From NCBI GenBank assembly GCA_003501375.1, contig DNPO01000305.1, positions 1,597 to 9,501 on the forward strand: a DNA stretch of 7,905 nucleotides. The letters run 5' to 3'. Under the pieces are notes generated by a model. That model did not search any database, was not told the origin of the DNA, and worked only from the letters and a program-made list of their open reading frames with translations. A program made the translations under genes and the position numbers. Positions 1 through 7,502 of the stretch are shown piece by piece. Origin of the DNA: Candidatus Sumerlaeota bacterium. Lineage in GTDB: Bacteria; Sumerlaeota; Sumerlaeia; UBA8349. The stretch's first letter is position 1. Every line of letters starts with the position of its first letter.

Positions 1-2
1 TG

Positions 3-1274
3 CCGCTGCATCTGGATGTGGTGCCCTCCGGCGAGGGATGGCATTATCCGGCGTTTGGCGGCATGATTGAAAACGATGTGCTTTATGGACGCGGCGCCCA
101 GGACAACAAAGGGCCCATTATTCAGATGCTCTATGCCTTGTACATGGTCAAGCGTCTGGGACTGCCGTTCAAGCGCACCGTGCGCCTGATCATTGCCTCG
201 CAGGAAGAAACCGGCGAATGGGATGATGTGGATTTCTATTTACAAAAAGAACCTGCCCCCAACTTCAGCATCGTGGCTGACTCCACCTTCCCCATTATCA
301 ACGGTGAAAAAGGCTTTGCGGATGTGAAGATCGAACTCACCTGGAAAAACAAACCAGGCCCGTTGTCCATGTTACAGTTTAGTTCGTTGAAAGCAGGCGA
401 GCGCTCAAATATTGTGCCCAATCGCGCCGACATCGCATGGGAAGCCACGGCTGGTCAATCGGCTGGAATTTCACAAACGCTGAAACAATGCTTGCAGGAT
501 TACCTGCAAAAGTACCCTGATGCGGATGCGTTCCCGTTACGATTGGATATCGACCCCGAAAGCCAGACACGTTCGCTGTGTGCCACTTTCCTTGGCAAGA
601 GCGCGCACGGCAGTCGCCCGGAAGATGGACGTAATGCAGCGCTGGATGCACTGAAATTTTTGGACACCGTGCCGGAACTACCCGTACAACTCGTGCGTGT
701 GGCGCATTTTTTGCGTGACAGTTGCGAAGATTTCTATGGAACCAATCTGGATATTGCCGGCTCGCACCCCTTCATTGGCAAGACCACGGTTAACCTGGGT
801 ATTCTGGAGATCACCAAGGAAACAGCCTCCGCGGTTCTCAATATCCGCAACACACTGGGCATGACCTTGCACGAGATGATCGGGAAAATAAAAACCCGGG
901 TACAAACGTGGGCAGATAAGAACGGCATGGAAGCATCGGTGAAATTTGTTGGCAAGGCGCATGAACCGCTGTATCTGAACCCGAAGCAACACCCGGAACT
1001 CATCGCCTCGCTACAGAACGCTTACCGTTCGGTAATTGGCGAAGAAGCCCAACTCCGTGCCGAAAGCGGCACGACATACGCCAAGGCCTTTCCGAACGCG
1101 TTGTGCTTCGGCCCCGTGTTGCAGTCCGAAGAGCAATCGCTGGCGCACCAGGCAGATGAATGTGTTAAAATTAGCCATGTCCTCCGTAATACCACGATCT
1201 ATGCGCTCATGCTGCTCCAGTTAGCAACCGACATAGAGCACACCACGACGGAAACGATTCCTGACATTTTGTAA
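3..1274 (+). CDS. M20-family Mn/Zn dipeptidase, PepV/Sapep type (5' truncated)
   Basis: This is a metallopeptidase expected to cleave dipeptides or short peptides in the cytoplasm. The reading frame is open from the window edge, and the GTG at 18 is only an internal valine. It lies inside the motif HLDVVPSGEGW, whose first metal-ligand His is at 9-11 and Asp at 15-17, so the real start is upstream. Other visible M20 residues are the bridging Asp in GAQDNKGP (102-104), the EE pair (catalytic and metal-binding Glu) before TGEW (204-209), and the Asp in ADSTFPIINGEKG (279-281). There is also the lid-domain His in AHGSRPEDG (606-608) and the C-terminal ligand His in LAHQADE (1146-1148). The phrases FPIINGEKG and AHxSxPExGxNA are characteristic of PepV/Sapep rather than ArgE or DapE. 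The family usually has about 450-470 residues, so only about 40 are missing. The stop codon overlaps the start of the next gene. Family assignment is firm; substrate is inferred. Confidence 0.93.
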   Translation, partial: PLHLDVVPSGEGWHYPAFGGMIENDVLYGRGAQDNKGPIIQMLYALYMVKRLGLPFKRTVRLIIASQEETGEWDDVDFYLQKEPAPNFSIVADSTFPIINGEKGFADVKIELTWKNKPGPLSMLQFSSLKAGERSNIVPNRADIAWEATAGQSAGISQTLKQCLQDYLQKYPDADAFPLRLDIDPESQTRSLCATFLGKSAHGSRPEDGRNAALDALKFLDTVPELPVQLVRVAHFLRDSCEDFYGTNLDIAGSHPFIGKTTVNLGILEITKETASAVLNIRNTLGMTLHEMIGKIKTRVQTWADKNGMEASVKFVGKAHEPLYLNPKQHPELIASLQNAYRSVIGEEAQLRAESGTTYAKAFPNALCFGPVLQSEEQSLAHQADECVKISHVLRNTTIYALMLLQLATDIEHTTTETIPDIL

Positions 1275-2131
1275 TGAGAAAAACCATAATGAAGACGACG
1301 CAGTTTTTTTTTATCGTCATGGTGCTTTGGGGGGTTTTCTCTCCAGCCGCGCACGCCGTCGAGTGGCAGATAGCCTGGTCGGATGAATTTACGTCCAACG
1401 GTTTGCCTAACCCGGCCTACTGGGATTATGAAGAAGGGTTCAAGCGCAATCATGAAAAGCAGTATTACACGCGCGAACGCTTGGAAAATGCCCGGGTGGA
1501 AAACGGGATGCTCATTATCGAGGCACGCAAAGAAAAATATCCGAATGCTCATGCCAACCCCGGACCTAAAAACTGGAGTCCGGATTTTGCGAGTTATACT
1601 GCCGCCAGTTTGATCACCAAAGGCAAGGTGGAAATGACATATGGACGCCTGGAAGTGCGTGCGGAATTGCCGCAAGGTGCGGGAACCTGGCCAGCCATAT
1701 GGATGCTGGGCAATAGTTACGGCGAGGGCTGGCCGAGCTGCGGGGAAATTGACATTATGGAGTTTGTCGGGCAGAAGCCACGGGAACTGAGTTTCAACAT
1801 TCATTATTATGATGCAAAAGAACAAGAGAAGCACGGTTCTGCTCAAAAGGTGTTCACTGCGCCCAAACCCATTACGGGCTTCCATGTTTATGCGATTGAA
1901 TGGTTTCCCGACCGGATTGATTATTATTTTGATAAGAAAAAAGTACATGCGTTTTACTTGGATAGGGCGGGAAAAGGCAACGAAAACCCCTTCCGTCACC
2001 CGCAATATTTATTGCTGAATCTTGCGCTGGGGGGCGAGTGGGGCAAGGAAATTGACGATTCAAAACTGCCCCAACAGTATAAAATCGACTACGTGCGTAT
2101 CTACCGCGGCAAGCCAAAAAGTGGAAAATGA
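1274..2131 (+). CDS. Secreted GH16 endo-beta-1,3-glucanase (laminarinase-like)
   Basis: This is a predicted exported glycoside hydrolase that cuts beta-1,3 (or mixed 1,3/1,4) glucans with retention of configuration. The N-terminus has a hydrophobic core and the cleavage-like sequence SPAAHA|VEW (after residue 28), giving a Sec signal peptide without a lipobox Cys. The GH16 domain fills the rest (about residues 29-280). Its catalytic motif EIDIME has nucleophile Glu158, Asp160 and acid/base Glu163; the extra Met is the beta-bulge form typical of laminarinases. QYYT, WPAIWMLG, HVYAIEW, LALGGEWG and IDYVRIYRG are further family hallmarks. The length of 285 residues is that of a single-domain enzyme with no carbohydrate-binding module. 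The first ATG overlaps the upstream stop (TAATG). A second in-frame ATG at 1289, ten bases after a GAG/GAGAAA purine stretch, gives a more standard signal peptide (MKTTQ...) and may be the true start. A T9 run (1304-1312) encodes three Phe in the signal peptide. Exact substrate is inferred. Confidence 0.94.
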   Translation: MRKTIMKTTQFFFIVMVLWGVFSPAAHAVEWQIAWSDEFTSNGLPNPAYWDYEEGFKRNHEKQYYTRERLENARVENGMLIIEARKEKYPNAHANPGPKNWSPDFASYTAASLITKGKVEMTYGRLEVRAELPQGAGTWPAIWMLGNSYGEGWPSCGEIDIMEFVGQKPRELSFNIHYYDAKEQEKHGSAQKVFTAPKPITGFHVYAIEWFPDRIDYYFDKKKVHAFYLDRAGKGNENPFRHPQYLLLNLALGGEWGKEIDDSKLPQQYKIDYVRIYRGKPKSGK

Positions 2132-2143
2132 GTGAAAACACCC

Positions 2144-2177
2144 CCGCCGACTTTATATCGGTGGTGTGATGATTTTG
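2144..2177 (+). terminator. Weak candidate terminator after the GH16 gene
   Basis: Thirteen bases after the GH16 stop, CCGCCGA (2144-2150) can pair with TCGGTGG (2158-2164) across a 7-base loop, with one G-T wobble. A short T-containing tail, including four Ts near 2173-2176, follows. The stem is short and the T tract is interrupted and displaced, so termination here is only a possibility. Confidence 0.25.
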
Positions 2178-2225
2178 TACAGTTTGCCTGTTGTTCAGTC
2201 GTCCATCCGGGACCTTTCAGGGTGC

Positions 2226-2274
2226 AAAATAAAACTCGCTATCCGGGGGTTGCGCTTCGCTTACCCCCGGATAG
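2226..2274 (-). terminator. Perfect 12-bp palindrome with T-rich tail: terminator of the cyclase operon
   Basis: CTATCCGGGGGT (2239-2250) is the exact reverse complement of ACCCCCGGATAG (2263-2274). The 12-base loop can itself fold, with GCG 2252-2254 pairing with CGC 2258-2260. Read on the minus strand, the stem is followed by CGAG, then TTTT-A-TTTT (2234 down to 2226). That is the arrangement of a Rho-independent terminator, about 78 bp beyond the cyclase stop. On the plus strand no T run follows, so it should act mainly on the minus-strand transcript. The stem is unusually long and GC-rich and could instead be a copy of a dispersed palindromic repeat; the two readings do not exclude each other. 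Confidence 0.65.
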
Positions 2275-2311
2275 TATATCCCATCCCTGCGCGATGAACT
2301 ACAGCAGCAAA

Positions 2312-2342
2312 ATGCAAATGCGGCATTTCAATATGCAAATGC
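2312..2342. repeat. Direct repeat ATGCAAATGC x2, 21-bp period
   Basis: ATGCAAATGC occurs at 2312-2321 and again at 2333-2342, so the copies are 21 bp apart, about two helical turns. Between them GCATTT (2323-2328) is the reverse complement of the AAATGC that ends each copy, so either copy could pair with it. The repeat lies between the cyclase stop and the terminator palindrome. No function can be assigned from the sequence. Confidence 0.5.
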
Positions 2343-2352
2343 TCTGGGGTTG

Positions 2353-4491
2353 TCATTTTTCAGTCATCTTCCAAATACCGTGCCAGTCGGAGGGAGGGTT
2401 GGCAATCAGGTCGCGGCAACGGCGCGCGTACGCGGCGGATGGCGCATCGGCGGATTCGTGCGTGGTAAAAATGGCGATTGCTTCCTGAAAACTCCCGTTG
2501 TAATAGAGCGATAGTGCAGTAGCAAAGGCATCGAACGTTTTTTTATGCGCGGCATAATCGGCGGGGAACATCGGTTCAAAAACCCGGATAGGTTCTTCCT
2601 TGCCCACCACCTGGATGCGGGAAATTTCCCGCACGGCAAAATCGGAACCAAGTTTTTCCTTCGTGGCTTCGGAGATCAGAATGCGCGTGCCAAATTGCTT
2701 GTTGACCCCTTCGAGGCGCGAAGCGAGGTTGCCCGCATCGCCCAGAAAGGTGTAGTCGAAACGCTGGTTGGAACCCATGTTGCCCACCACCACCTTGCCG
2801 GTGTTCAGGCCGATGCGCGCGGAGAAGGGCTTATTGTCAATGCGTTCCATGAAGATGGGACACAATTCGTCAATTTTTTTCTGACAGCGAATTGCCGCGC
2901 GCACCGCGCATTCCGCATGCCCCGGCAAATCAAGTGGCGCGTTCCAGAAGGCGATAATCGCGTCGCCTTCGTACTTGTCTACCGTGCCACCCTCTTCCAT
3001 GATAATGTCGGTCATGGCAGTGAGGTAATCATTCAACAACGCGGTCAACTCAACGGGCGTCAAATTTTCAGAAATGGACGTGAAACCCTGCACGTCTGAA
3101 AAGTAAATACTCAGTTCGCGCAACTCACCGCCGAGTTTCAGTTTGTTTGGGTTGTTCACCAACTGTTCAATAACCGCCGGGCTGAGGTACTGTCGGAAGG
3201 CTCCGCGAATAAAGCGTTTTTTTCGTCCCTCAACCGCGTAATTAACAGCGAGCGTCCCTACCAGTGCCAGAGCAACGGCGCTAAATGGTACGGCGACGTT
3301 CAGCCAACCGCCCAGCGTATAGGCTCCAAATCCCAACAACAGCGGAAGAGGTAAAAAAACGAGTGATAGGAGGAGGGTGCTGTAAATATGACGGGCATGG
3401 CGCAAGGCAACGGCTGCACTTGTAGCCAATAAAAGCGCCAACGCAAAAACAAACCACATTGGAACTTCACGCAAAACAGAAAGCCTATTGTTATGGGTCA
3501 GCAAGTTATCAAGCAACGTCGCGTACAGTTCCACTCCAGGATACGTTGAACCCAGCGGGGTGTTTTTTAAATCGTTGAGACCTGCCGCCGTTACGCCTAC
3601 CAAAATAATCTTGTCCTTAAAATCCGCTGGATTAAGCGCGGGCGTTTGTCCCGCGCGCAGGCGCAGTTCCGACTGAATCACCGCAGCGGCATTCACTGTT
3701 TTATGCGTTTGCGATGGTCCTCGAAAGTAGAGCACCGCATTGCCTTTGCCGTCGAGTGGCATTGGACGTCCATTCACCAGCAATCCCGCTTTACCAATGG
3801 CAAGTCGAGCATCCGGCTGTGCAGCCAGATACGCTGCGAGTCCGAGCGATGGGATCACGTGTCCATCAAAAAGTTGCAACGCGGGTAAGCGGCGGATAAC
3901 CCCGTCAGGATCAGGATCGCCAAACGTGCTGCCAAATTGCGCGCCCGCAGTGGTCAGACGTGACACCGGGAAAGAAGCGTGGGGAAGCGTGAGCGATTGC
4001 AGAAAAGACGGTTCTGGAGGAACCACTTGTATGGAGACGGACGATGCCAAATCCTTTGGCCAAGCAGTGGTTTCGCCCTGGGTGCGACTGCACGCCGCTG
4101 CCGTCACAAAGCCTTTTGTTTTTCGAATGGCTGCCGCAAAAGTTTCATCATCTTCTACGCCCAAGCGCGAGGGCTTGGTAAAGAGCAGATCAAACACCAC
4201 CGCTTTTGCCCCGGCGCGGGTGAAAAAATCGGTGATCGCAGCGTGGTATGCACGTGGCCAGGGCCAGGTTTCGCTGTTTTCACGTTGTGCCCAGTCCAGA
4301 CTGTTTTGATCAATGAAAACGAGGCGGATTTGATCTGTGGCTTCGGTGGGTTTGGCAAACGTCTGCACGCGCCATTTGTACAAGGGTGCTTCGAGCCAAG
4401 CGAGCGCACCCACAGCAGAGAGAGCGAGTACAAGGAGTGTGGAGCAGAAACCAATCAGAATACCTTGAGAGAATTTATTTTTGGGGAGCAT
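2353..4491 (-). CDS. CHASE2-domain class III adenylate cyclase, membrane-bound
   Basis: This is a receptor-type enzyme predicted to make cAMP from ATP. It starts with a cytoplasmic tail and TM1 (about residues 10-32). An extracytoplasmic CHASE2 sensor follows (about 37-333), recognisable from RLVFIDQNSL, WPWPRAYHA, GAKAVVFDLLF and DKIILVGVTAAGLND. Three closely packed TM helices (about 345-418) lead to the cyclase domain (about 458-640). All six catalytic positions are present: metal-binding Asp466 (FSDVQGFT) and Asp510 (KYEGD), purine-selecting Lys506 and Thr581, and transition-state Asn588 and Arg592 (NLASR). The Lys/Thr pair is that of class IIIb adenylate cyclases. A C-terminal TPR-like tail ends in a Trp-rich segment, usual for this family. 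I chose the ATG at 4491-4489; an in-frame TTG at 4506 would add five residues, and neither has a clear Shine-Dalgarno. The gene lies about 100 bp downstream of the sensor kinase on the same strand. In that gap I see only small hairpins and no convincing promoter. The CHASE2 ligand is unknown. Confidence 0.95.
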   Translation of the reverse strand: MLPKNKFSQGILIGFCSTLLVLALSAVGALAWLEAPLYKWRVQTFAKPTEATDQIRLVFIDQNSLDWAQRENSETWPWPRAYHAAITDFFTRAGAKAVVFDLLFTKPSRLGVEDDETFAAAIRKTKGFVTAAACSRTQGETTAWPKDLASSVSIQVVPPEPSFLQSLTLPHASFPVSRLTTAGAQFGSTFGDPDPDGVIRRLPALQLFDGHVIPSLGLAAYLAAQPDARLAIGKAGLLVNGRPMPLDGKGNAVLYFRGPSQTHKTVNAAAVIQSELRLRAGQTPALNPADFKDKIILVGVTAAGLNDLKNTPLGSTYPGVELYATLLDNLLTHNNRLSVLREVPMWFVFALALLLATSAAVALRHARHIYSTLLLSLVFLPLPLLLGFGAYTLGGWLNVAVPFSAVALALVGTLAVNYAVEGRKKRFIRGAFRQYLSPAVIEQLVNNPNKLKLGGELRELSIYFSDVQGFTSISENLTPVELTALLNDYLTAMTDIIMEEGGTVDKYEGDAIIAFWNAPLDLPGHAECAVRAAIRCQKKIDELCPIFMERIDNKPFSARIGLNTGKVVVGNMGSNQRFDYTFLGDAGNLASRLEGVNKQFGTRILISEATKEKLGSDFAVREISRIQVVGKEEPIRVFEPMFPADYAAHKKTFDAFATALSLYYNGSFQEAIAIFTTHESADAPSAAYARRCRDLIANPPSDWHGIWKMTEK

Positions 4492-4589
4492 GGAAGAAAT
4501 CAACAAAGGGGATTGTCAGAACGCCACAGGCGTACGCACAATTACTCTGCCACAAGTTTCCCCAGAAAACAATTCTCACTACAAAGTGC

Positions 4590-7502
4590 TCATCGCTTCA
4601 CCCCCCCCTCTTCCAACGCCTCGCGCACTTTTTCCGCCAGCATTTTACGGGAGAAGGGTTTTTGAATAAAATGCACTCCGGCATCCAACACGCCATGTTG
4701 TGCAATCACATTGGCTGTGTATCCAGACATGAACAAATGTTTGAGGTTCGGGTAACGTGTCAAGATACGTTGAACGAGTTCCCGCCCGTTCATTTCCGGC
4801 ATCACCACGTCGGTCATTAACAGATGGATTTCACCCGCGTGTTTATCGGCCAGAAAAAGTGCTTCGCTGGGTGAGTTCGCGGCCAGAACGCGGTATCCCA
4901 ACCGTTCCAACATGGCACGACTCATGTGCAACAGTGCCGGTTCATCCTCCACCACCAAAATAGTTTCATGATGCCCGGCACTCACTTCGTCTTGTTCAGC
5001 GCCTTCTGGCGGTGTCTGGACTAAATTTTCGGCATAGCGTGGCAAATATATTTTGAAAGAGGTCCCGCGTCCAGGTTCGCTGTACACATTAATGGTGCCG
5101 TGATTTTGCTGCACCACGCCGTATACGGTGGCAAGACCAAGACCAGTTCCCTGTCCCACTCCCTTGGTGGTAAAGAACGGTTCAAAGACGTGGTCTATGA
5201 TATCTCTGGACATCCCGTGTCCTGTATCTGTGACCTCCAATTCTACATACTCACCCGGCAGCGCATTGGCGTTGTTGGCGCAATACTCGTCGTCCAGAAC
5301 CGCGTTGCGGAGTTCAATAGTAATATTGCCCGGCGCATCAATCGCGTCGCGCGCATTCACGCAGAGATTTGCCAACACTTGATCCACCTGCGAGGGGTCC
5401 ACTTTTACCGACCATAAATTCTCCCCGGGAATCCAAACAAGTGTAATATCTTCACCGATTAGCCGCTGGAGCATTTTGGTCATACCACTAACGATTTCGT
5501 TTAAGTCCAGAATTTTGGGTATCACGGTTTGCTTACGAGCAAAGGCGAGCAATTGTCGGGTAAGCGACGAAGAGCGCAACGCTGCTTTTTGGATTTCGAG
5601 CAAATCCCCATGAAGCGGATTGGATGGATCGACCTCTTCCAGTGCCATTTCCGTGTGCCCCAAGATTACCCCCAGCATGTTGTTAAAATCGTGCGCCACA
5701 CCACCTGCCAGCCGTCCAACAGAATCCATTTTTTGTGCTTGAAGCAGTTGATCCTGCAAGCGCTCGCGTTCTTCTTCAGCGTGTTTGCGGTCCGTTATTT
5801 CCGTGGTCATTCCACAAATGCCGGTTACCACACCATTTTCATCCCGCAGGGGAAACTTGATCGAAATGAAAAAGCGCGTTCCTTGGGTGGTATCTTCCAA
5901 TGTTTCTTCTATTTCCAGCATGGCCCCAGAACTCATTACCTTTTCGTCAGTCCGACGGAAGCGTTGTCCTGTTTCACCGGGGAACAATTCTTCATCACTT
6001 TTTCCAATGACCTCACTCCGCCTTAGATGGGTAACCACTTCCCATTGACTGTTCACCAATTCATAGCGTCCCTCGCGGTTCTTAACAAAAATGAGTGTGC
6101 CGCTATGTTCGATCAGGTCTGCAAGAAAGCGGCGGCTTTTACGCAAATCCTCCTCGGCTTTTTTACGATCCGCGATGTTGATTCCAATTCCGGTAAAGTA
6201 TTTGCGACCGTCAATTTCCAAAAGGACTGCGGTAAAGAAAAAGGGGATTTTACTGCCATTTTTTACCAGTAAGTCGGCCTCAGATTCTCCTGAACCGGTT
6301 ATCTGGACCTGCTCAAGAGCCTTGGTTATTTTTTCGATAGACACAGGGTCGTCTTTGTACCAATCCAACAGGTGCATTTGGGATAATTCTTCCCGGGTGT
6401 ATCCCGTGATTTCCTCATGTTTTTTATTCCAGCGAACCAAGTGTCCCTGGTCATCGTACAGGTAAAGAAGTCCCGGAATACTATCCATCACCGCATCGGT
6501 AAACTTCCGTTCCTGGCGGATAGTTTCCTCCGCTTGCTTGCGATCAGTAATATCCCGGTTGCTGCACCTGATACCGAGAAAGAGCCCTTGGCTATCGTGA
6601 ATGGGGGTGTGGACATGGCTGATCCAGCGAAGAATACCGTCTGGCCGGACGATGCGGCATTCGATTTCGCATTTATCATCGCAGACCTTGTCGCATCCCC
6701 GCGTTTTGAGCAGGGCATAATCTTCCGGGCAAATTATTTGGTGCAGGAGCGTGGAATCTTGCAGAAATTCTTCACGCGTATGCCCGCTAATGCGCTCGCA
6801 GGACGGAGAACAATAGATAAAACATCCATCCGGTGCTAACCAATATTCCCAATCGTAAGTGTTGTCCGCTACGATGTGAAACTTGGCTTCGTCCTCGCTG
6901 ATTTTAGCCGTTAATACTTCACGACGTAGTCGGTTGACCAGCAAGGTGCCCAGCAACGTGGTGACCAATGGATGGATGATCAACATGGGGCCACTGACTT
7001 CTTTGAATACCCGTAGTGCAATTTCCCAAGGCAGAAAAAACGTCAGACTCTGCATGACCACGTATACGGCAATGCCCAGCAGATACAACTCCTTCCAAGA
7101 AATATCCTCCAAAGGAGCCTTTCGGAAATACCGCCAGGCAATGCCAATAATCCCGCTGGTGCAGGTGGAACAAGACCCCAGTACCGCCCCCGTGCCGCCA
7201 AGGTGCAACCGAAAGGCACAGGCTATGAGCATGGCAACAACGGTAGGGCGCCATCCAAAAAAAAGTCCTGCCAAGCCCATCAAGGTATAACGGGCATCAA
7301 AGATAACGCCGGGCGTTAATTTCCAAGGTGTTAGAATGAGTGCAATGGCAATTCCGCCCAATGCCAATCCAAGAAATATTTGTGCCAACCAAGAGTTGTC
7401 GGTTTTCCATCGGCGGATGGTAACGTCAAAAACCACCGCCACTGCCAGCAGCAGCGCCAAGTTATGAATCAGAACAAGGAGGAGATTAGATGACTGGTTC
7501 AT
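4590..7502 (-). CDS. Hybrid sensor histidine kinase: 5TMR-LYT, three PAS, HisKA, HATPase, receiver
   Basis: This is a 970-residue inner-membrane sensor kinase that should autophosphorylate and pass phosphate to its own receiver. Residues 1-195 hold several TM helices, including a LytS-type 5TMR-LYT sensor with the signature PGVIFDAR (64-71) and RLHLGGTGA (98-106). PAS1 spans about 204-325, PAS2 about 333-452 and PAS3 about 458-575, each ending in a (D)ITDRK or IADRKKAEE linker. HisKA has His604 in AHDFNN. The ATPase domain shows the N box (Asn712 and Asn716), DTGHGM (759-764), the F box FEPFFTTK and GTGLGL. The receiver (about 846-965) has acidic Glu852/Asp853, phosphoacceptor Asp898, Ser926 and Lys948. 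There is no DNA-binding or other output domain, so a separate histidine phosphotransfer protein or partner is expected. Twelve of its 15 cysteines lie in the first 320 residues, eight of them between 227 and 282. The start ATG is preceded by AAGG nine bases upstream. A G8 run lies two codons before the final VKR. The signal sensed is unknown. Confidence 0.96.
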   Translation of the reverse strand: MNQSSNLLLVLIHNLALLLAVAVVFDVTIRRWKTDNSWLAQIFLGLALGGIAIALILTPWKLTPGVIFDARYTLMGLAGLFFGWRPTVVAMLIACAFRLHLGGTGAVLGSCSTCTSGIIGIAWRYFRKAPLEDISWKELYLLGIAVYVVMQSLTFFLPWEIALRVFKEVSGPMLIIHPLVTTLLGTLLVNRLRREVLTAKISEDEAKFHIVADNTYDWEYWLAPDGCFIYCSPSCERISGHTREEFLQDSTLLHQIICPEDYALLKTRGCDKVCDDKCEIECRIVRPDGILRWISHVHTPIHDSQGLFLGIRCSNRDITDRKQAEETIRQERKFTDAVMDSIPGLLYLYDDQGHLVRWNKKHEEITGYTREELSQMHLLDWYKDDPVSIEKITKALEQVQITGSGESEADLLVKNGSKIPFFFTAVLLEIDGRKYFTGIGINIADRKKAEEDLRKSRRFLADLIEHSGTLIFVKNREGRYELVNSQWEVVTHLRRSEVIGKSDEELFPGETGQRFRRTDEKVMSSGAMLEIEETLEDTTQGTRFFISIKFPLRDENGVVTGICGMTTEITDRKHAEEERERLQDQLLQAQKMDSVGRLAGGVAHDFNNMLGVILGHTEMALEEVDPSNPLHGDLLEIQKAALRSSSLTRQLLAFARKQTVIPKILDLNEIVSGMTKMLQRLIGEDITLVWIPGENLWSVKVDPSQVDQVLANLCVNARDAIDAPGNITIELRNAVLDDEYCANNANALPGEYVELEVTDTGHGMSRDIIDHVFEPFFTTKGVGQGTGLGLATVYGVVQQNHGTINVYSEPGRGTSFKIYLPRYAENLVQTPPEGAEQDEVSAGHHETILVVEDEPALLHMSRAMLERLGYRVLAANSPSEALFLADKHAGEIHLLMTDVVMPEMNGRELVQRILTRYPNLKHLFMSGYTANVIAQHGVLDAGVHFIQKPFSRKMLAEKVREALEEGGVKR

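Noticed and set aside
1199..2005. Long minus-strand frame (268 codons) under the glucanase gene
   Set aside because: It is the antisense of a clear GH16 gene with all catalytic residues and shows no domain of its own.
2132..2488. Plus-strand 118-codon frame after the glucanase gene
   Set aside because: It runs through the palindrome and into the antisense strand of the cyclase gene, has no ribosome binding site and no protein-like composition.
4521..4533. Small hairpin ACGCC-ACA-GGCGT between the kinase and cyclase genes
   Set aside because: The stem is only five base pairs with a three-base loop and no T run on the minus strand. It does not support a terminator or attenuator between the genes.
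3979..4665. Plus-strand 228-codon frame across the start of the cyclase gene
   Set aside because: It is antisense to the CHASE2 domain and to the gap between the two signalling genes, with shadow-like composition.
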